Assembly (NCBI GenBank): GCA_012656075.1
Contig: JAAKBF010000048.1
Coordinates: 186,001-250,000, forward strand
Source: Phytophthora hibernalis
Lineage: Eukaryota; Oomycota; Peronosporomycetes; Peronosporales; Peronosporaceae
DNA length: 64,000 nucleotides
Direction: 5' to 3'
A model generated the notes under the pieces. The model did not search any database and was not told the DNA's origin. It worked only from the letters and a program-made list of their open reading frames with translations. Made by a program: the position numbers and the translations under genes. Every line of letters starts with the position of its first letter. Within the stretch, counting starts at the first letter, position 1. This document shows, one piece after another, positions 9,120-19,325 of this stretch.

Positions 9120-11151
9120 GTTTTTATCTGAAGTTCATGAGCTTCATCGCCCACCTGAGCAACTTGCCCGTGATGTGCTTCTCACGCTCTCATGTGGCGC
9201 GAATACGTGAATTAAATTTCTGTGGTCGCAGAACATTCGAGAAGTTTGCGGTCGCAACAACAGATAGTCCATCTTCTAGTACAATGGGCAGGGCCTCCTT
9301 TTCAATCACGGTCCAATTCAACTGGCTGCCCGTGAAGGTCCCGCTCATACACTGGATGAGTTGGTGTTGCTGCTCGGTGGCCGGTCGCTTCGGGTCATAG
9401 TCTTTGACTTGTGTCACGATAGCGGCCCAGCCAACGTCCGACGCATCCGTGAAGAGACACGTCGTCGCGCGGTCATCGGGGAAGGCGAGTGTCGCCGACA
9501 TGGCCAACATCACCTTCACCGTGTCAAACGCTGTCTTCTCGTCCTTGCTCAACTCGATCTCGATCCCAGCCGCAGCACGTCGAGTGCGCTTGGTACTGGC
9601 CAAAGCTTCATCAAGTCGATGTTGCAAGGGTGCAACTTGGCGTGCGAAGTCAACGATGCTTTCACGCATGATCGCACAGACGAACTGATGTAGCTCTCCA
9701 GCAGCCGTAGGATAAGACAGTGATCGTAGTGTGTCAATACGCTTAGGATCGTGACGTAATCCATGTTCGTCAATCAGTCGTCCACACCACTTCACCTCAA
9801 TCTGGTAGAGACTTGACTTCTTCACAATCAGCTTCAACCCAAACTGGTTGAGCAGCGCGAACAGCTCAGCGAGCTTCTGCAGGTACATCTTGATGTCGTC
9901 GGCGTACAGGAGCAAGTCATCAATCCAGATCAGCAAGTGCTTGTACAGGAGACTTGCGAAACAATCTTCCATCGTCTTCTGGAAGTGTATGGCCGCGTCA
10001 GCGCAGCCTTGCGGTACACGCCGAGGAGTGAAAATCTTCTCGTCGGTCATGTAGAACATGAATTCCTGACAAAGCTCAGCTAAAGGTAGCTGTCAGAAGC
10101 CCTTAAGAAAATCAAAAAGTCCAAAGTGTTTCATTCCATGTGCATTCTCCAGTACTAGCGAAAGAATCGGCATCACTGCTGCCATGATCTCAGTCTGCTC
10201 GTTCCGTTGTCTGTAGTCCGTCGCTTGCCGCAAATCCATTAGGTCCGCAGACTTCTTGACAGGAACAACGGGGCTCGACCATCGACTCTTGGGGTTCTCA
10301 TAGACCAGTCCTAGTTCCACAAGACGATCGTTAAATTCTCGTAGAAATTGGTCGAAGATGCCGAGGATACTTGCGGGTCTTACACTTTGTTGGGCGACAG
10401 CCCCATCCTTCAAACGCTCTTCGAGTGGCGGCACGTTGGCCGGAGGGTCATCACGCAATTCCAGACGCCAAATGTCGTACGCGTGCGAAAGCGTGCGCAA
10501 AGCCTCCACATGCTACAACGGAAATACATTCTCCACCGCCCTATCAATGAATCGGTCCACCTCCGCGAAGATGTCATCATCGCCACTTGGTTTCGATCCG
10601 TCGATCTTGGCAGGCATCTCGTCCACCTCCAAGTCGATCGGGTCACCACTAGTTTCGTCTTCACTCCGCGTGGGTAGCTGCTGCAACTGACGACCCACGT
10701 CAATCCCCAGTGACGTGAGTAAGTCATGGTCCACGATGAACTCACCATCGTCGACGTCCATCACGAGTACGTCCACCGCCGCCATCAGTTCCACCGGTCC
10801 CACAGCCGTGTGGATCATCACGTGAATCTTGGCCTTGTACTTCGTCGTCACCATCTTAGAACCAAAGGTCTGGTTATGGATCGGGTTATCCAGCTCCACC
10901 GCAACCAGACTGGGGTCCAGGGCCTTCAACTCGTTCCAGTGCGAGTTCACAATCACGGTGTAGTCCGATCCACTGTCAGGGCAGTACGGCAGCCCCAGCT
11001 TGCCGTTTAGCGTAACCACACGATCAGTAGATGGTTGAAGTTCTCCAAGTCGTTTCAACTTGGCCTTCTTGTTGCGCGCCTCCTTGATCTTCGTCCAAAA
11101 CTCTTCCTTGTCCTTTCGAGAAGCAGTCGGATAGTCGCGCAACCAGTGCAG
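9120..11151 (-). pseudogene. Gypsy protease, reverse transcriptase and RNase H, with in-frame stops
   Basis: One frame (plus coordinates divisible by 3 at the codon start) runs from 11151 to about 9130. The aspartic protease motif is DSGSDYTVIV near 10965. RT motifs include SRWSSPVVPVKK, FTPRRVPQG and the catalytic IDD in LLIWIDDLLLYADD (about 9925). The RNase H start is TCLFTDASDVGW (about 9460). Stops fall at 10513-10515 (TAG), 10093-10095 (TGA, at the conserved Trp after FLKGF) and 9190-9192 (TGA, again at a conserved Trp position). A frame slip follows at the A-run near 9126. All three stops are explained by C-to-T or G-to-A transitions. Confidence 0.9.
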
Positions 11152-12013
11152 CTATTGGCACTTCGGACAGGGTCCTGGCGGAGGCTTCGACGAACGGGGA
11201 GCATTCGAGTTCTTGCTCGTCTTCCCGCTCGCGGTTGCCGCAGAACTTGCTGTCGTTGTCGTTGTCGTCGGTGCAGCAGGCGTTTTATCTTCCCAACGCC
11301 TCTTTTGCTTTGCCGGTTGATGGGTCTTGGGCTTCTTGTCGCCTGGTCCAGTCGCGTCCTTCTTCTGCAGCCGCTGGAGCTGATGTTGTCGCTCCAATTC
11401 CGTCGCTATCTCCAGAATGAGACTGAACAACGCCCTTGGGTCCTTCGCAGCGTCTAGGTGCGTGAAGCGAAGGCACTGCTTCACCTCCTCCTTCAACGAC
11501 TTGGGCCAGAGGCTTGCGACTAGCCTCTTGCACTTCTCCTTCGTGCCCGATGGGCACTGAAGAACTCCGTCAATCCATGGTCCTCGACGGAAGCACTTGA
11601 AGTAGTCCATCAGTCTTGCGTTCACATCACTCTCCTCCTTCTTCATGTGTAGCTCTTTCCGGAACAACTCCTTGATGTCCGGCAGCGCAGCGTTCTTGAT
11701 GCTGCTCACGATATGCTCGATCTCCGCGGTCAGCATGCGTTCAGTGGCGTCGGCCGACTCCACGTTGAGCTGGTAGCTCGCAGAATACGTCGAGGAGACG
11801 TGGCTCGAACGAATCCCGAATTGTCTGCACCACCGCGTCGTAGTTCTCTCCCGTCACGCGGCAGCGAGCTTGCATCTTGGCTTCGTAGTCACGCTGGTCG
11901 CGCTTCCACTTCACGAGCGCTTCGTGTGAAACCGACTCGATCATGGGCGGCAGTATCGGCGTGAAGAGTGGGACGATACCAGTCGGCCAATCCGTGCCAG
12001 CGGCGCGCACCAT
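11152..12013 (-). pseudogene. Gypsy gag, broken
   Basis: The ATG at 12013 (minus) opens a frame containing ESVSHEALVKWKRDQRDY and TIRDSFEPRLLDVFCEL. One extra base near 11775 moves it into the frame that runs from 11763 (ESADATERMLTAEIEHI) to a nucleocapsid-like zinc knuckle CPKCQ. A TAG stop at 11152-11154 cuts the knuckle, and its last Cys position is Tyr (LHWLRDY). The middle is basic and Pro/Thr-rich, as in other Gypsy gags. Confidence 0.85.
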
Positions 12014-12154
12014 TCCGCACGGCTAGCTTGGTCCTTGAGGGTCCACCGACGATTACGCAGATCAGGTCTGCGGCTCGGTCGTCGATGAGTAGAATGGCTT
12101 CAGTTCCACTTTTGACAGCGTCGCAGCAGTGAGTGATTCTACTAAAGAATGCTT

Positions 12155-12614
12155 TGTAGTGGGTCCCGGGCTGAAGTCCGAAAACTTGTAAGACAGTCAA
12201 TGCGGGGGCCAACCCGCACGGAGGTAGGGTCAAGTGTATTGATGTGTTGGTCACTTGGTCAAATAGAAAGTGAGAGACGGGGAGAGATCATGAGTCTGAT
12301 GGTCACCAGCTCATTCTCACCAAGACGTGCTCCCAGAGATTCGGAGTGGCGCGAGGCAGGTCCTTGACATAAAGTTGACCACTAAATCCTAATACCGCTT
12401 GGTCGGGCACTGGTTGCCGTCCCAAGATATACAGCGCTGCACCCATTGTCCACGTCTTGTAGCCGTCAGACACATCTGGGTCCACCTGTGATCGACACAG
12501 AGACATCGGTTGGCGATTAACCATTCGCCAGTCGCCAGAAGCCGAATGTATCTCGCCTCACTCAGAGGCAATTACTGTAGCGGCAACAAAGCTGAATACT
12601 CGGCGCCCACTACA
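12155..12614 (-). repeat. 5' LTR of the Gypsy element (460 bp)
   Basis: Same ends as the left LTR (TGTAGTGGG...CCCACTACA). It lacks about 20 bp present in the other LTR; the deletion joint lies at GCGAGGCAG/GTCC near 12360 and sits on a short CAG direct repeat, which suggests a microhomology deletion. Confidence 0.95.
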
Positions 12615-12619
12615 CTACC
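12615..12619. repeat. Target-site duplication, right copy (CTACC)
   Basis: Identical to 5799-5803. Confidence 0.92.
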
Positions 12620-12828
12620 ACAGGCAAGGTAGAGATCGCCATCTATTTTTTTCTCTCGTTACGTCCGTCAATCTCTACGCATTCTCACATTTTTGTTCTC
12701 CTATCCAACAATCACTTCCCTGGTAAGTTCGTGACTTATCGCTGTCAACGGAGCTGAAAAAACTTCTTTTCCTCAACCAAAAACCTGAATCGGATGACTA
12801 AAATAATGGTATTGAATACCCACTTTAA

Positions 12829-13045
12829 ATGCTTGAGCCGTGTACTTCCCAGCCGACACAATTCGTCAAACACAATGCTCGCATTCGTCAACGGGTAAAT
12901 TGTCATTGTCAACGGGTAAATTGTCTCTTTCGATCTTCCACCAACCTCGACGCACAGTATCTTGTCACCGTAGAAACTATATGTTCGCTTGAAACTCGAC
13001 AGAAATTGTCTATCGCTTGATCGACAGGGTACATGACTCGAAAAT
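12829..13045 (-). pseudogene. Relic of a GT31-type glycosyltransferase gene (5' part)
   Basis: Degenerate but clear similarity to 18742-18960, the part of the neighbouring glycosyltransferase gene that encodes the N-terminal beta-sandwich domain. Shared blocks include GAGCCGTGTA/CTTCCCAG, AACCTCGACRCACAG, TTGTCACCGTAGAAACTAT and TACATGACTCGAA. A 21-bp-period tandem duplication (12887-12904 and 12908-12925) has arisen inside it, and no frame survives. It is a truncated cluster member lying between the retroelement and the first gene of the cluster. I see nothing in the flanks 12620-12828 and 13046-13210. Confidence 0.75.
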
Positions 13046-13210
13046 CTGCCGAGGATTTTCGTTGCTTTGGTTCGCGACGTATGTCATAGTTTGGATAATT
13101 GATACTTCGAAGTAGTCATTACTACATGTAGAACCTATTGAAGTCGAGCCTTAGTAACACTTTGACAATCATGGCGACGCTGACATCGTTATCGGACACC
13201 TTCGAATCAT

Positions 13211-14623
13211 TTATGGCCGTAGCATGTCCTTGAACGACCCTGGTGGCTGCCATTCCCACACCAAGCGGTCAAATCCATGACAGAGGGGCGACTGTGACGT
13301 AAGTTGGAGTGGATAGATCGGATGGCCAGTGGGGACAAGTCTGCGATCGACAGTACGTTGTTCTTACAAGGGACGGACCGATAGCTGATGAGTGCCGACG
13401 TTCGTTGGACGTGCACTTGGATAGTCAGCAGCCATAGCGCAATACTAGTATCGTCTTGGCCACTGAGACTTGCTAGACGTCCGCGGTTCCGTGCGATGAA
13501 CCGGACACAATCCATCGATAACACGAAATGTGGGCCGGCAGCGTACGGAACGAACTGGTCCATTGGGTAGCTGAACTTTGACGTATGGTACGAATCGGAT
13601 GCAAGGCGTACTGGGGCGTAGGGGTGAGGATGAAGACTATTAGAAAGCTCACCGAGGTACAATCGTTCGTGTGGCATAACCGTCGTCAGATCTTCGAGCA
13701 TGAAGTCGACTCTCACGTAGATATCGTCGTCTGCAATCATCACGAACTGAGTGTGCGGGACCTCAGCCACGACCCATTCGAGGAACGAGGCCACTTTCTC
13801 CGCAAGAAACGAGTGCGAATCCTCGCATTCAAGCTCTCCAGTCAGCAGATCTCCGTACTCAGCTTTCTCCAACTCGATTGCATCCTGAAGACGCACACGG
13901 TCTCGGTTTCTCGGGACACTCTCCATGTTCGGAGTACATCCGAGGAAAAAGACCTTTACCTGTGTCGATTTGCTGGCCCACGTTTGTCTTATCGCCTGAC
14001 GACGCGCGAAGTTGGTTAACACTGCGCTCTTGACTCCGATAACCAGCAACACGTCATTAGAGCTCGAACCATTGTGAACACGAGTAAGCGGAAAACGATT
14101 TTGTTGTTTGGGCTGCTCTGCCCACTGGAGAATGTTCAGGTCTGGCGGAAACTCTTGATCCGCCCGATAACGCTCGATTAGCTGCTCGACATGGACATTA
14201 AAGTCTGCCGCGGTGACGATAGAGAACGATAGAGGGTCGGTCTCACGATATCGTTCGTCTGTCTCGGCGTCCCAAATGTACGCGCGGGCAACGTAGTCGC
14301 CTTCTGGCAGTTCTTGAAAGTGGATTTTGGCGCCCATAACCGGCGAGCAGTTCGTTGAGACTCCTTCCAATTCCACACAAATGAACATTTCTCGATATCG
14401 TGCTAGCAGGGCGTCCACAGTGCTAGCATGAACCAGGGTGAACTTGAACCGCAGAGGTACTGTTGCCAACTCACCCTCCTGAGGATAATCAATCTCGAAT
14501 TCCGAGAGGGTCTTCACTTTCAATCGAAGTTTGGTTCTCCACCGATGGCGTTCTAGCTGCAATTTGGTCGGTGAAGCTCCAGAGCAACCAGCCAAGCAGA
14601 AGAACGGAGCCAAAGATCCCCAT
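13211..14623 (-). CDS. GT31 family glycosyltransferase (beta-1,3-galactosyltransferase-like), two frame breaks
   Basis: Type II/secretory Golgi enzyme that probably transfers galactose in beta-1,3 linkage. The ATG at 14623 gives a signal-anchor (MGIFGSVLLLGWLLWSF), but the body is in another frame; the break is near 14503-14507 (DPL / EFEIDYP). Then come an N-terminal beta-sandwich (MFICVELEG...LPEGDYVARAYIWDAETDERY) and the GT31 catalytic domain with RRQAIRQTWAS, the DxD-type FVMIADDDIYVRV, PYAAGPHFVLSMD and the acidic QDDTSIALWL motif. One base is missing at GGGG 13284-13287, near the 3' end; the corrected end reads LCHGFDRLVWEW...MLRP with the stop at 13211-13213. There is no GT10 domain. 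Its start lies 59 bp from that of the next gene, head to head. Confidence 0.8.
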
Positions 14624-14682
14624 CAAAGTGTAAAATAGGATTTTCTATATTTTGGATACCGCCGTGTGATTAGCAAGTGACC
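14624..14682. promoter_or_regulatory. Shared 59-bp spacer of a head-to-head glycosyltransferase pair
   Basis: The whole distance between the two divergent ATGs (14623 minus, 14683 plus) is 59 bp and AT-rich (TAGGATTTTCTATATTTTGG). Both transcription starts must lie in or very near it. It is not palindromic, unlike the spacer of the second pair at 19.2 kb. Confidence 0.5.
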
Positions 14683-16340
14683 ATGCGCTTCATTTCCGTC
14701 TCCGTGCTTGGGTATCTGCTGATTGGGATCTTTATTGGTGTGGGAGTCACAGCACTGTCTCCATTTAGCGATGTGGATGAAGACCCTATCGTAACTTTCG
14801 AGATTGAGAATTTCAAGCCTGACGACGTCAAGAAGCTGCCTGTCCAGTTCCGATTTACTATGACAGTCCAAAACAAGAACAGCTTTCATCAACACTACAG
14901 CAGCATTGACTACTGTGTGGAGATCGATGGGGAGTTTGGAGAGAGTGCAAACCGCTGATGGGATACGACATTCGGTGTGAGGAGTTGGGGGAGTCATTCT
15001 GCTGTCATGTATCTCACAGATAGGGAAGGTGGAGACCGATACCATGAAACGAACCCTGTCAACTTTTCTGTCGTTGCTGACGAGAGTTTCCAACGGCACT
15101 GTGAGAAAGAGTCGAGCTGCAAGAGAAGCAGCCCAATTTCCAAAGATCAGACCATCTTGCAGTGGGCTGATCAGCATGCGACCACTGCCGATGTTGAGGA
15201 GGGCGGAGTCTTTTTACCAAGCAGCAACAGCGATGTGTTCATGGTTATAGGTATCAAGACAGCCGTGTTGACAAACTTCCCGAGACGCCAGGCTATCCGG
15301 GACACGTGGGCTAGCAAGGCTTCACTTCCCCACAGGTGAAGGTGCTCTTTTAGGTTGTAAGCCTAACATGTCTGCCGTCTCAAGTGCACGGGATCATCAA
15401 CGTATTGAGCGTGCCGTGGATCTCGAGCGTGCAACCTATGGAGATCTGTTGACAGAAGAACTAGAGTGCGAGGATGGGTATGACCGGTTGGCTGACAAAG
15501 TGAAGGCGTACTTTCATTTTGCTGTTGCCGATTTTTCTGGTGCTAAGTTCGTCGTGCTGGCAGACGATGACATTTACCTTCGGGTAGATCATTTGTCAGA
15601 CTATTTACGTGAGCGAAATTCGCAGCGGCAATATTTTGGTGAAGTGTGGAGAGAGTTACTCAAAGTCAAAGAGCACCCACTTCGAGATCCCAGTATTCCC
15701 AACTACCTCCCGGTGGAGCAGTATCCGATGCATGAATATCCCCATACGCTATCGGAGCCTGCTACGTCGTTTCAATGGATTCTGCTCGCTTCATTGCGAA
15801 GAATAGCTGGCAATTGCGCAGCCTTAACGGGATCGAAGATGCAACCACAGCGTTATGGTTACTGACGAGGCAAGTGCATTACCAGCTCGCTCCGTTTTCT
15901 TCGCTTCGCATTGGTCCCTGCGTCGACACTGCGATCTCTATGTGCGAGTTTTCAACTCTGGGAATCCGGTTTATACATGCAAACCTTCAAAACAATCGTC
16001 AACTGTGTCATGGATTCGATCGAACCTTGTGACAATGGAGTGCAGTTCGTTCGGTCTCAAGTATGCTGACGCTGCCAGAAAAGAACCCCGCTTTGCGTCC
16101 TCAGAACTACAAGCTGATGTATTCGTGAAGAATGAAGCCGAATTATCAGTCATAGTATCAACTCCTATGCGAGCAGGGATCAAGTGGTCTTACTTTCCAA
16201 CTTCGGAGAGTATTGCAGTGTTCTCGTTGCGAACATGCAACCAGATTCAGCAAACCAGCGGTGACATGGATGGATTGCCAAAGTGTACCGAGACCATTCG
16301 AGCATCATACACGCGACTGCAATTATTTAGTAACAAATAA
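14683..16340 (+). pseudogene. GT31 glycosyltransferase with part of the GT10 linker, heavily broken
   Basis: Another cluster member. It has a signal-anchor (MRFISVSVLGYLLIGIFIGVG), beta-sandwich pieces (GDRYHETNPVNFSVV), GT31 pieces RRQAIRDTWAS (15288), FVVLADDDIYLRV (15550) and EDATTALWLL (15837), and then the linker module found in the fusion genes (DVFVKNEAELSVIVST; IKWSYFPTSESI). It stops at 16340 with no GT10 domain. The frame changes at least four times (near 14950, 15340, 15770, 16020), and the sequence around 14935-14985 no longer matches the family. Too many changes for sequence error alone, so I call it a pseudogene. It converges tail to tail with the next gene, 52 bp away. Confidence 0.75.
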
Positions 16341-16392
16341 CTAACATTTACTTATTTGGAAAACGAGCTTGGGTACGCTTTATTGTACGTAT

Positions 16393-19124
16393 TCATTTAT
16401 TTAGCGAGCATTCTAACGAGATATTTCGAATCGGTGGCTCGCGTCGCATCTGTGCGTATAGCTCCGGGGAATTGTTGACTTGCATGACGTAGGAAGCGCA
16501 GTCTGCCAGTTTCTTGAAACGTCCACAGTCAATGAAGCTGTCTGGATTGAAAAGCTCGGATACGGACGGGAGCCCAAATAAATAGGGATACTACCAGCAA
16601 GAAAAGGATTTACCAGCTTTTCCGTCATATATCCAGGCACAGCTCCATTCTCGAACGCGATTACGAACTTGTAGCGTTGGAACCTGATAACAGCGTCATC
16701 GTTGTACCATGTTGAGTAACGCGAGGTCCAATGCAGAGTATCAGGGCGTCTTGACGATCCAGCACATACTCCGAGAGCGTCGACAGGTTCCAGAGCGTTC
16801 AAAATATCAAACATATACTCTCGTTGAGGACGGTCACAGCGTGCATACAAGTAAGAACAGAACTGCCGATATATCTGGGTATGCGGATGCACTAGCAGTG
16901 AGCAGTGCCGTCGGCGTGTGGTTTAGCCGCTCCCCAAATGATGTGCTTGTTACAGATATGTAAGCGTAGTTTTTACGCGCAATACCAGAAATTGTTGAAA
17001 GCAAAATGACTTGCTCATCAAGACCTTCCGTGGTTGAGGTCTCGCCAGAAATCATCAGAAATCTTGTCGAGTTCGTTGTTTTGTCATCTCCAGTATACTT
17101 TCCAAGGTAGTATTGTGCGCATCCAGGCATTGTCATTGGCTCACATGCACCATCGAGAACGGAGAATACAAATACATCAGGTCTGCTTTCGTAGTAGGCA
17201 TTCAATGTTTTCTCGGAAACAACAACAATTGGGCGTTGAAGGTGTTCGAAAACTTTGGCGAACAAGCACTACAACAGGATGGCGGGGTAGGCAGCCGGTG
17301 GAGAGTATGCGACGACAACCGGCGAAGTGTTTAGGTCGGCAATGTTGAGATTATATCTCCATAATTCAAGGTGAGCGCGGTCAATGGTTGCCAATGCCTC
17401 GGCAATTTGGAGTTGTTGCTGGAGCTGGGTCCGTAGTTTAAGTGATAGAGCGTGACATGCTAAAATGCTGGACTCAGTATTACCAACAAGCCTTCGCGCC
17501 TCTGCGCATATTCTCTCAGCATAGGATTGAAAAGTCTCAGAAGACGGGCAATAGGATATTTTAACTCCATTGTTGCCGGGAGTAGATATAACGCTAGTCA
17601 CTTTAAGATACGTGGTTGTGCTGATGTCGTGCACAAATACTTCGATTTTAACAGGAAGCAAATTGGCATCACCGATTAGAGTAACACGCGTAGGCTCAAT
17701 CTTTCCCCATGATTTTCTATCAAACCCATGACAAATATTGCGTTGCTCCACGACATTAGAATGCGCAGCTCGAATCCCAAAGGCTGACAAGTCTGCAAAC
17801 GAAAAAATCATTCTGACATGCCCGAAGCCGGAGACTCGAAAATACTGGCGTGTGCTGCACATGCACTTGCCTCATCAATAACCACATCGCGACGCTGACA
17901 TCGTCCATTCTACCGAGTCCGTGCAATCTATCGCGATTCTTCGCAATAAAGCGTGCGCAGTCCATCGACAGCAGGTAGTGCGGCCCAAACGCGAAAGGAG
18001 GATACGCGTGCAGTGGATAGTTTTTCTCAGAAATGTAGTACCGCTCTGTAGTATTGCGCACGGGGTTTGACTGCGACCTAGAAGCTGATCCCAGACTTGA
18101 CCGATGTAAAGTCTCTCGGGGCGATCTTGCTTTCGCAGTTCGTCGGCGAGGCGGTCGGCTCTGAGGTAAATATCATCGTCGGCGATCATCATGAACGGAG
18201 TCTGTGGAAATGTGTCCGTGGTAAAGCGCAGGAACTCTTTCACCTTGTTTGGTAGGTCATCGTACGAGTCCTCGCAGTGCAGTTCATCGGTGAGTAGATC
18301 ACCGTACGTCTTCTTTTCTAGCTCAATCGCTTTTCGAAGTTGTTCTTGTTCATCAGAGCTATGAAACGCAGTCACCATAGGTACACAACCAACAAAAACC
18401 ACTTTCACATCTGGTGGAAGTGCGTCCACACTCGCCCACGTTTGGCGAATAGTCTGCCGAAGCGCGAAATTCTCCACCACCGCCGTTTTGACTCCAACCA
18501 CGAGAAGATATTCTCTTCCATGATCCGTTGCCATGATCGTCTCTTTTCCCTCGTTTAATCCATCAACTTCCATCACTTGTTCTGCCATTGCCCAATCCAA
18601 CAAACCCATTGCATCTGATAAGTCCGTAGTTCCGCTGGCCGCGCGCGTTGCCAATAGTTCCTCACTCACAATAGAAAAAGTTGTCTCCTTTGATTCATGG
18701 TACCGACTGCCTCCGTCTTCTCCATCAGTTATAACCACTCGAGCCGTGTAGTTCCCAGTGGATAGCGCGTCGAACACGATGCTGGGGTTCGTCAACGGAC
18801 TACAGTTTATCTCCCTTTTGCTCTTCCATTAACCTCGACACACAGCATTTTGTCACCGTAGAAACTATTGTACTCTTGTATTGAGTTCACACTGACCTCT
18901 GCTCGAAACTCGACAGGAATCGTCTCCACCGCCCCATCGACTGGATACATGACTCGAATGCTCGTGATCGGGTCTTGGTGAAGTTTATCTTGACTGGCAA
19001 TGACTCCATTGGCTTCGTTAACGAACTGTTTATTGGATGTGGCTATTAACGATGGTACACTCGCTGCATGGTCGAGAGATACACACAGCAACCAGATAGT
19101 GCCTAGTGTCGAGTAGCGTGTCAT
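16393..19124 (-). pseudogene. GT31-GT10 fusion glycosyltransferase (galactosyl/fucosyltransferase), broken
   Basis: Minus-strand fusion gene: signal peptide (MTRYSTLGTIWLLCVSLDHA, ATG at 19124); beta-sandwich; GT31 core (FALRQTIRQTWAS, FMMIADDDIYLRA, MDDVSVAMWLL); linker (KIEVFVHDISTTTYLKVTSV); GT10 C-terminal signature (YKFVIAFENGAVPGYMTEKL, near 16640; then LVNPFLAGSIPIYLG). Breaks: -1 at TTTT 18816-18819, -1 at 18062-18068, -1 at A6 17802-17807, an in-frame TAG at 17266-17268 where the paralog has Glu, and frame changes near 16880 and 16560. Corrected reading ends at 16393 and is shorter at the C-terminus than the plus-strand copy. The TAG and the number of breaks favour a pseudogene, but several breaks sit on homopolymers and could be sequence errors. 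Confidence 0.75.
17912..18492 (-). repeat. 581-bp perfect inverted repeat, arm 1 (GT31 core)
   Basis: Reverse complement of 19971-20551; I find no mismatch by eye. It covers the GT31 catalytic core of the minus-strand fusion gene. The sequence on both sides diverges abruptly from the paralog. Confidence 0.9.
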
Positions 19125-19153
19125 CTGGAAAGATCACCGCGATTCGTAAACTA

Positions 19154-19230
19154 CCAATTAATAAAATACGGATAATATAATATTATTTTATATCCGAACT
19201 ATTTTATATTATCCGTATTTTATTAATTGG
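19154..19230. repeat. Palindrome 1, 27-bp perfect arms with 23-nt loop
   Basis: Arms are 19154-19180 and 19204-19230, beginning CCAATTAATAAAATACGGAT and its complement. It can fold as a long hairpin. It shares the ATCCGTATTTTA core with palindrome 2. Confidence 0.95.
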
Positions 19231-19232
19231 AA

Positions 19233-19295
19233 GGATCCGTATTTTACATTCAGATTATCCATATTATGGATAATCTGAATGTAAAATACGGATCC
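19233..19295. repeat. Palindrome 2, 31-bp perfect arms with 1-nt centre
   Basis: A near-perfect dyad from GGATCCGTATTTTACATTC to its complement, with the centre at 19264. It starts two bases after palindrome 1. It may be a foldback/MITE-like insertion or a regulatory dyad; it encodes nothing. Confidence 0.95.
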
Positions 19296-19325
19296 GCGTC
19301 AAGATATCTTTCATGCAAACTAACA

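Larger units (their letters stand above)
5804..12614 (-). mobile_element. Ty3/Gypsy LTR retrotransposon, chromodomain type, decayed (6811 bp)
   Basis: A complete but dead element, transcribed from the minus strand. It is bounded by two LTRs with perfect 9-bp terminal inverted repeats (TGTAGTGGG...CCCACTACA) and a CTACC duplication. The gene order on the minus strand is gag, protease, reverse transcriptase, RNase H, integrase, chromodomain-like tail, which defines Ty3/Gypsy. At least four in-frame stops and several frameshifts interrupt what would be one gag-pol frame, and an 811-bp element is inserted in the integrase. The LTRs differ by roughly 20 substitutions plus a 20-bp indel, so the insertion is not recent. 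A purine-rich stretch (AGGGGAATG on the minus strand) abuts the 3' LTR as a plausible polypurine tract. No tRNA-type primer site starting TGG is seen next to the 5' LTR. Confidence 0.95.
19125..19325. promoter_or_regulatory. 201-bp divergent spacer of the second glycosyltransferase pair
   Basis: Separates the ATGs of two head-to-head fusion genes (19124 minus, 19326 plus). It is AT-rich, and two large palindromes (listed next) fill 140 of its 201 bases. Any shared promoter must coincide with these structures. Confidence 0.55.
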
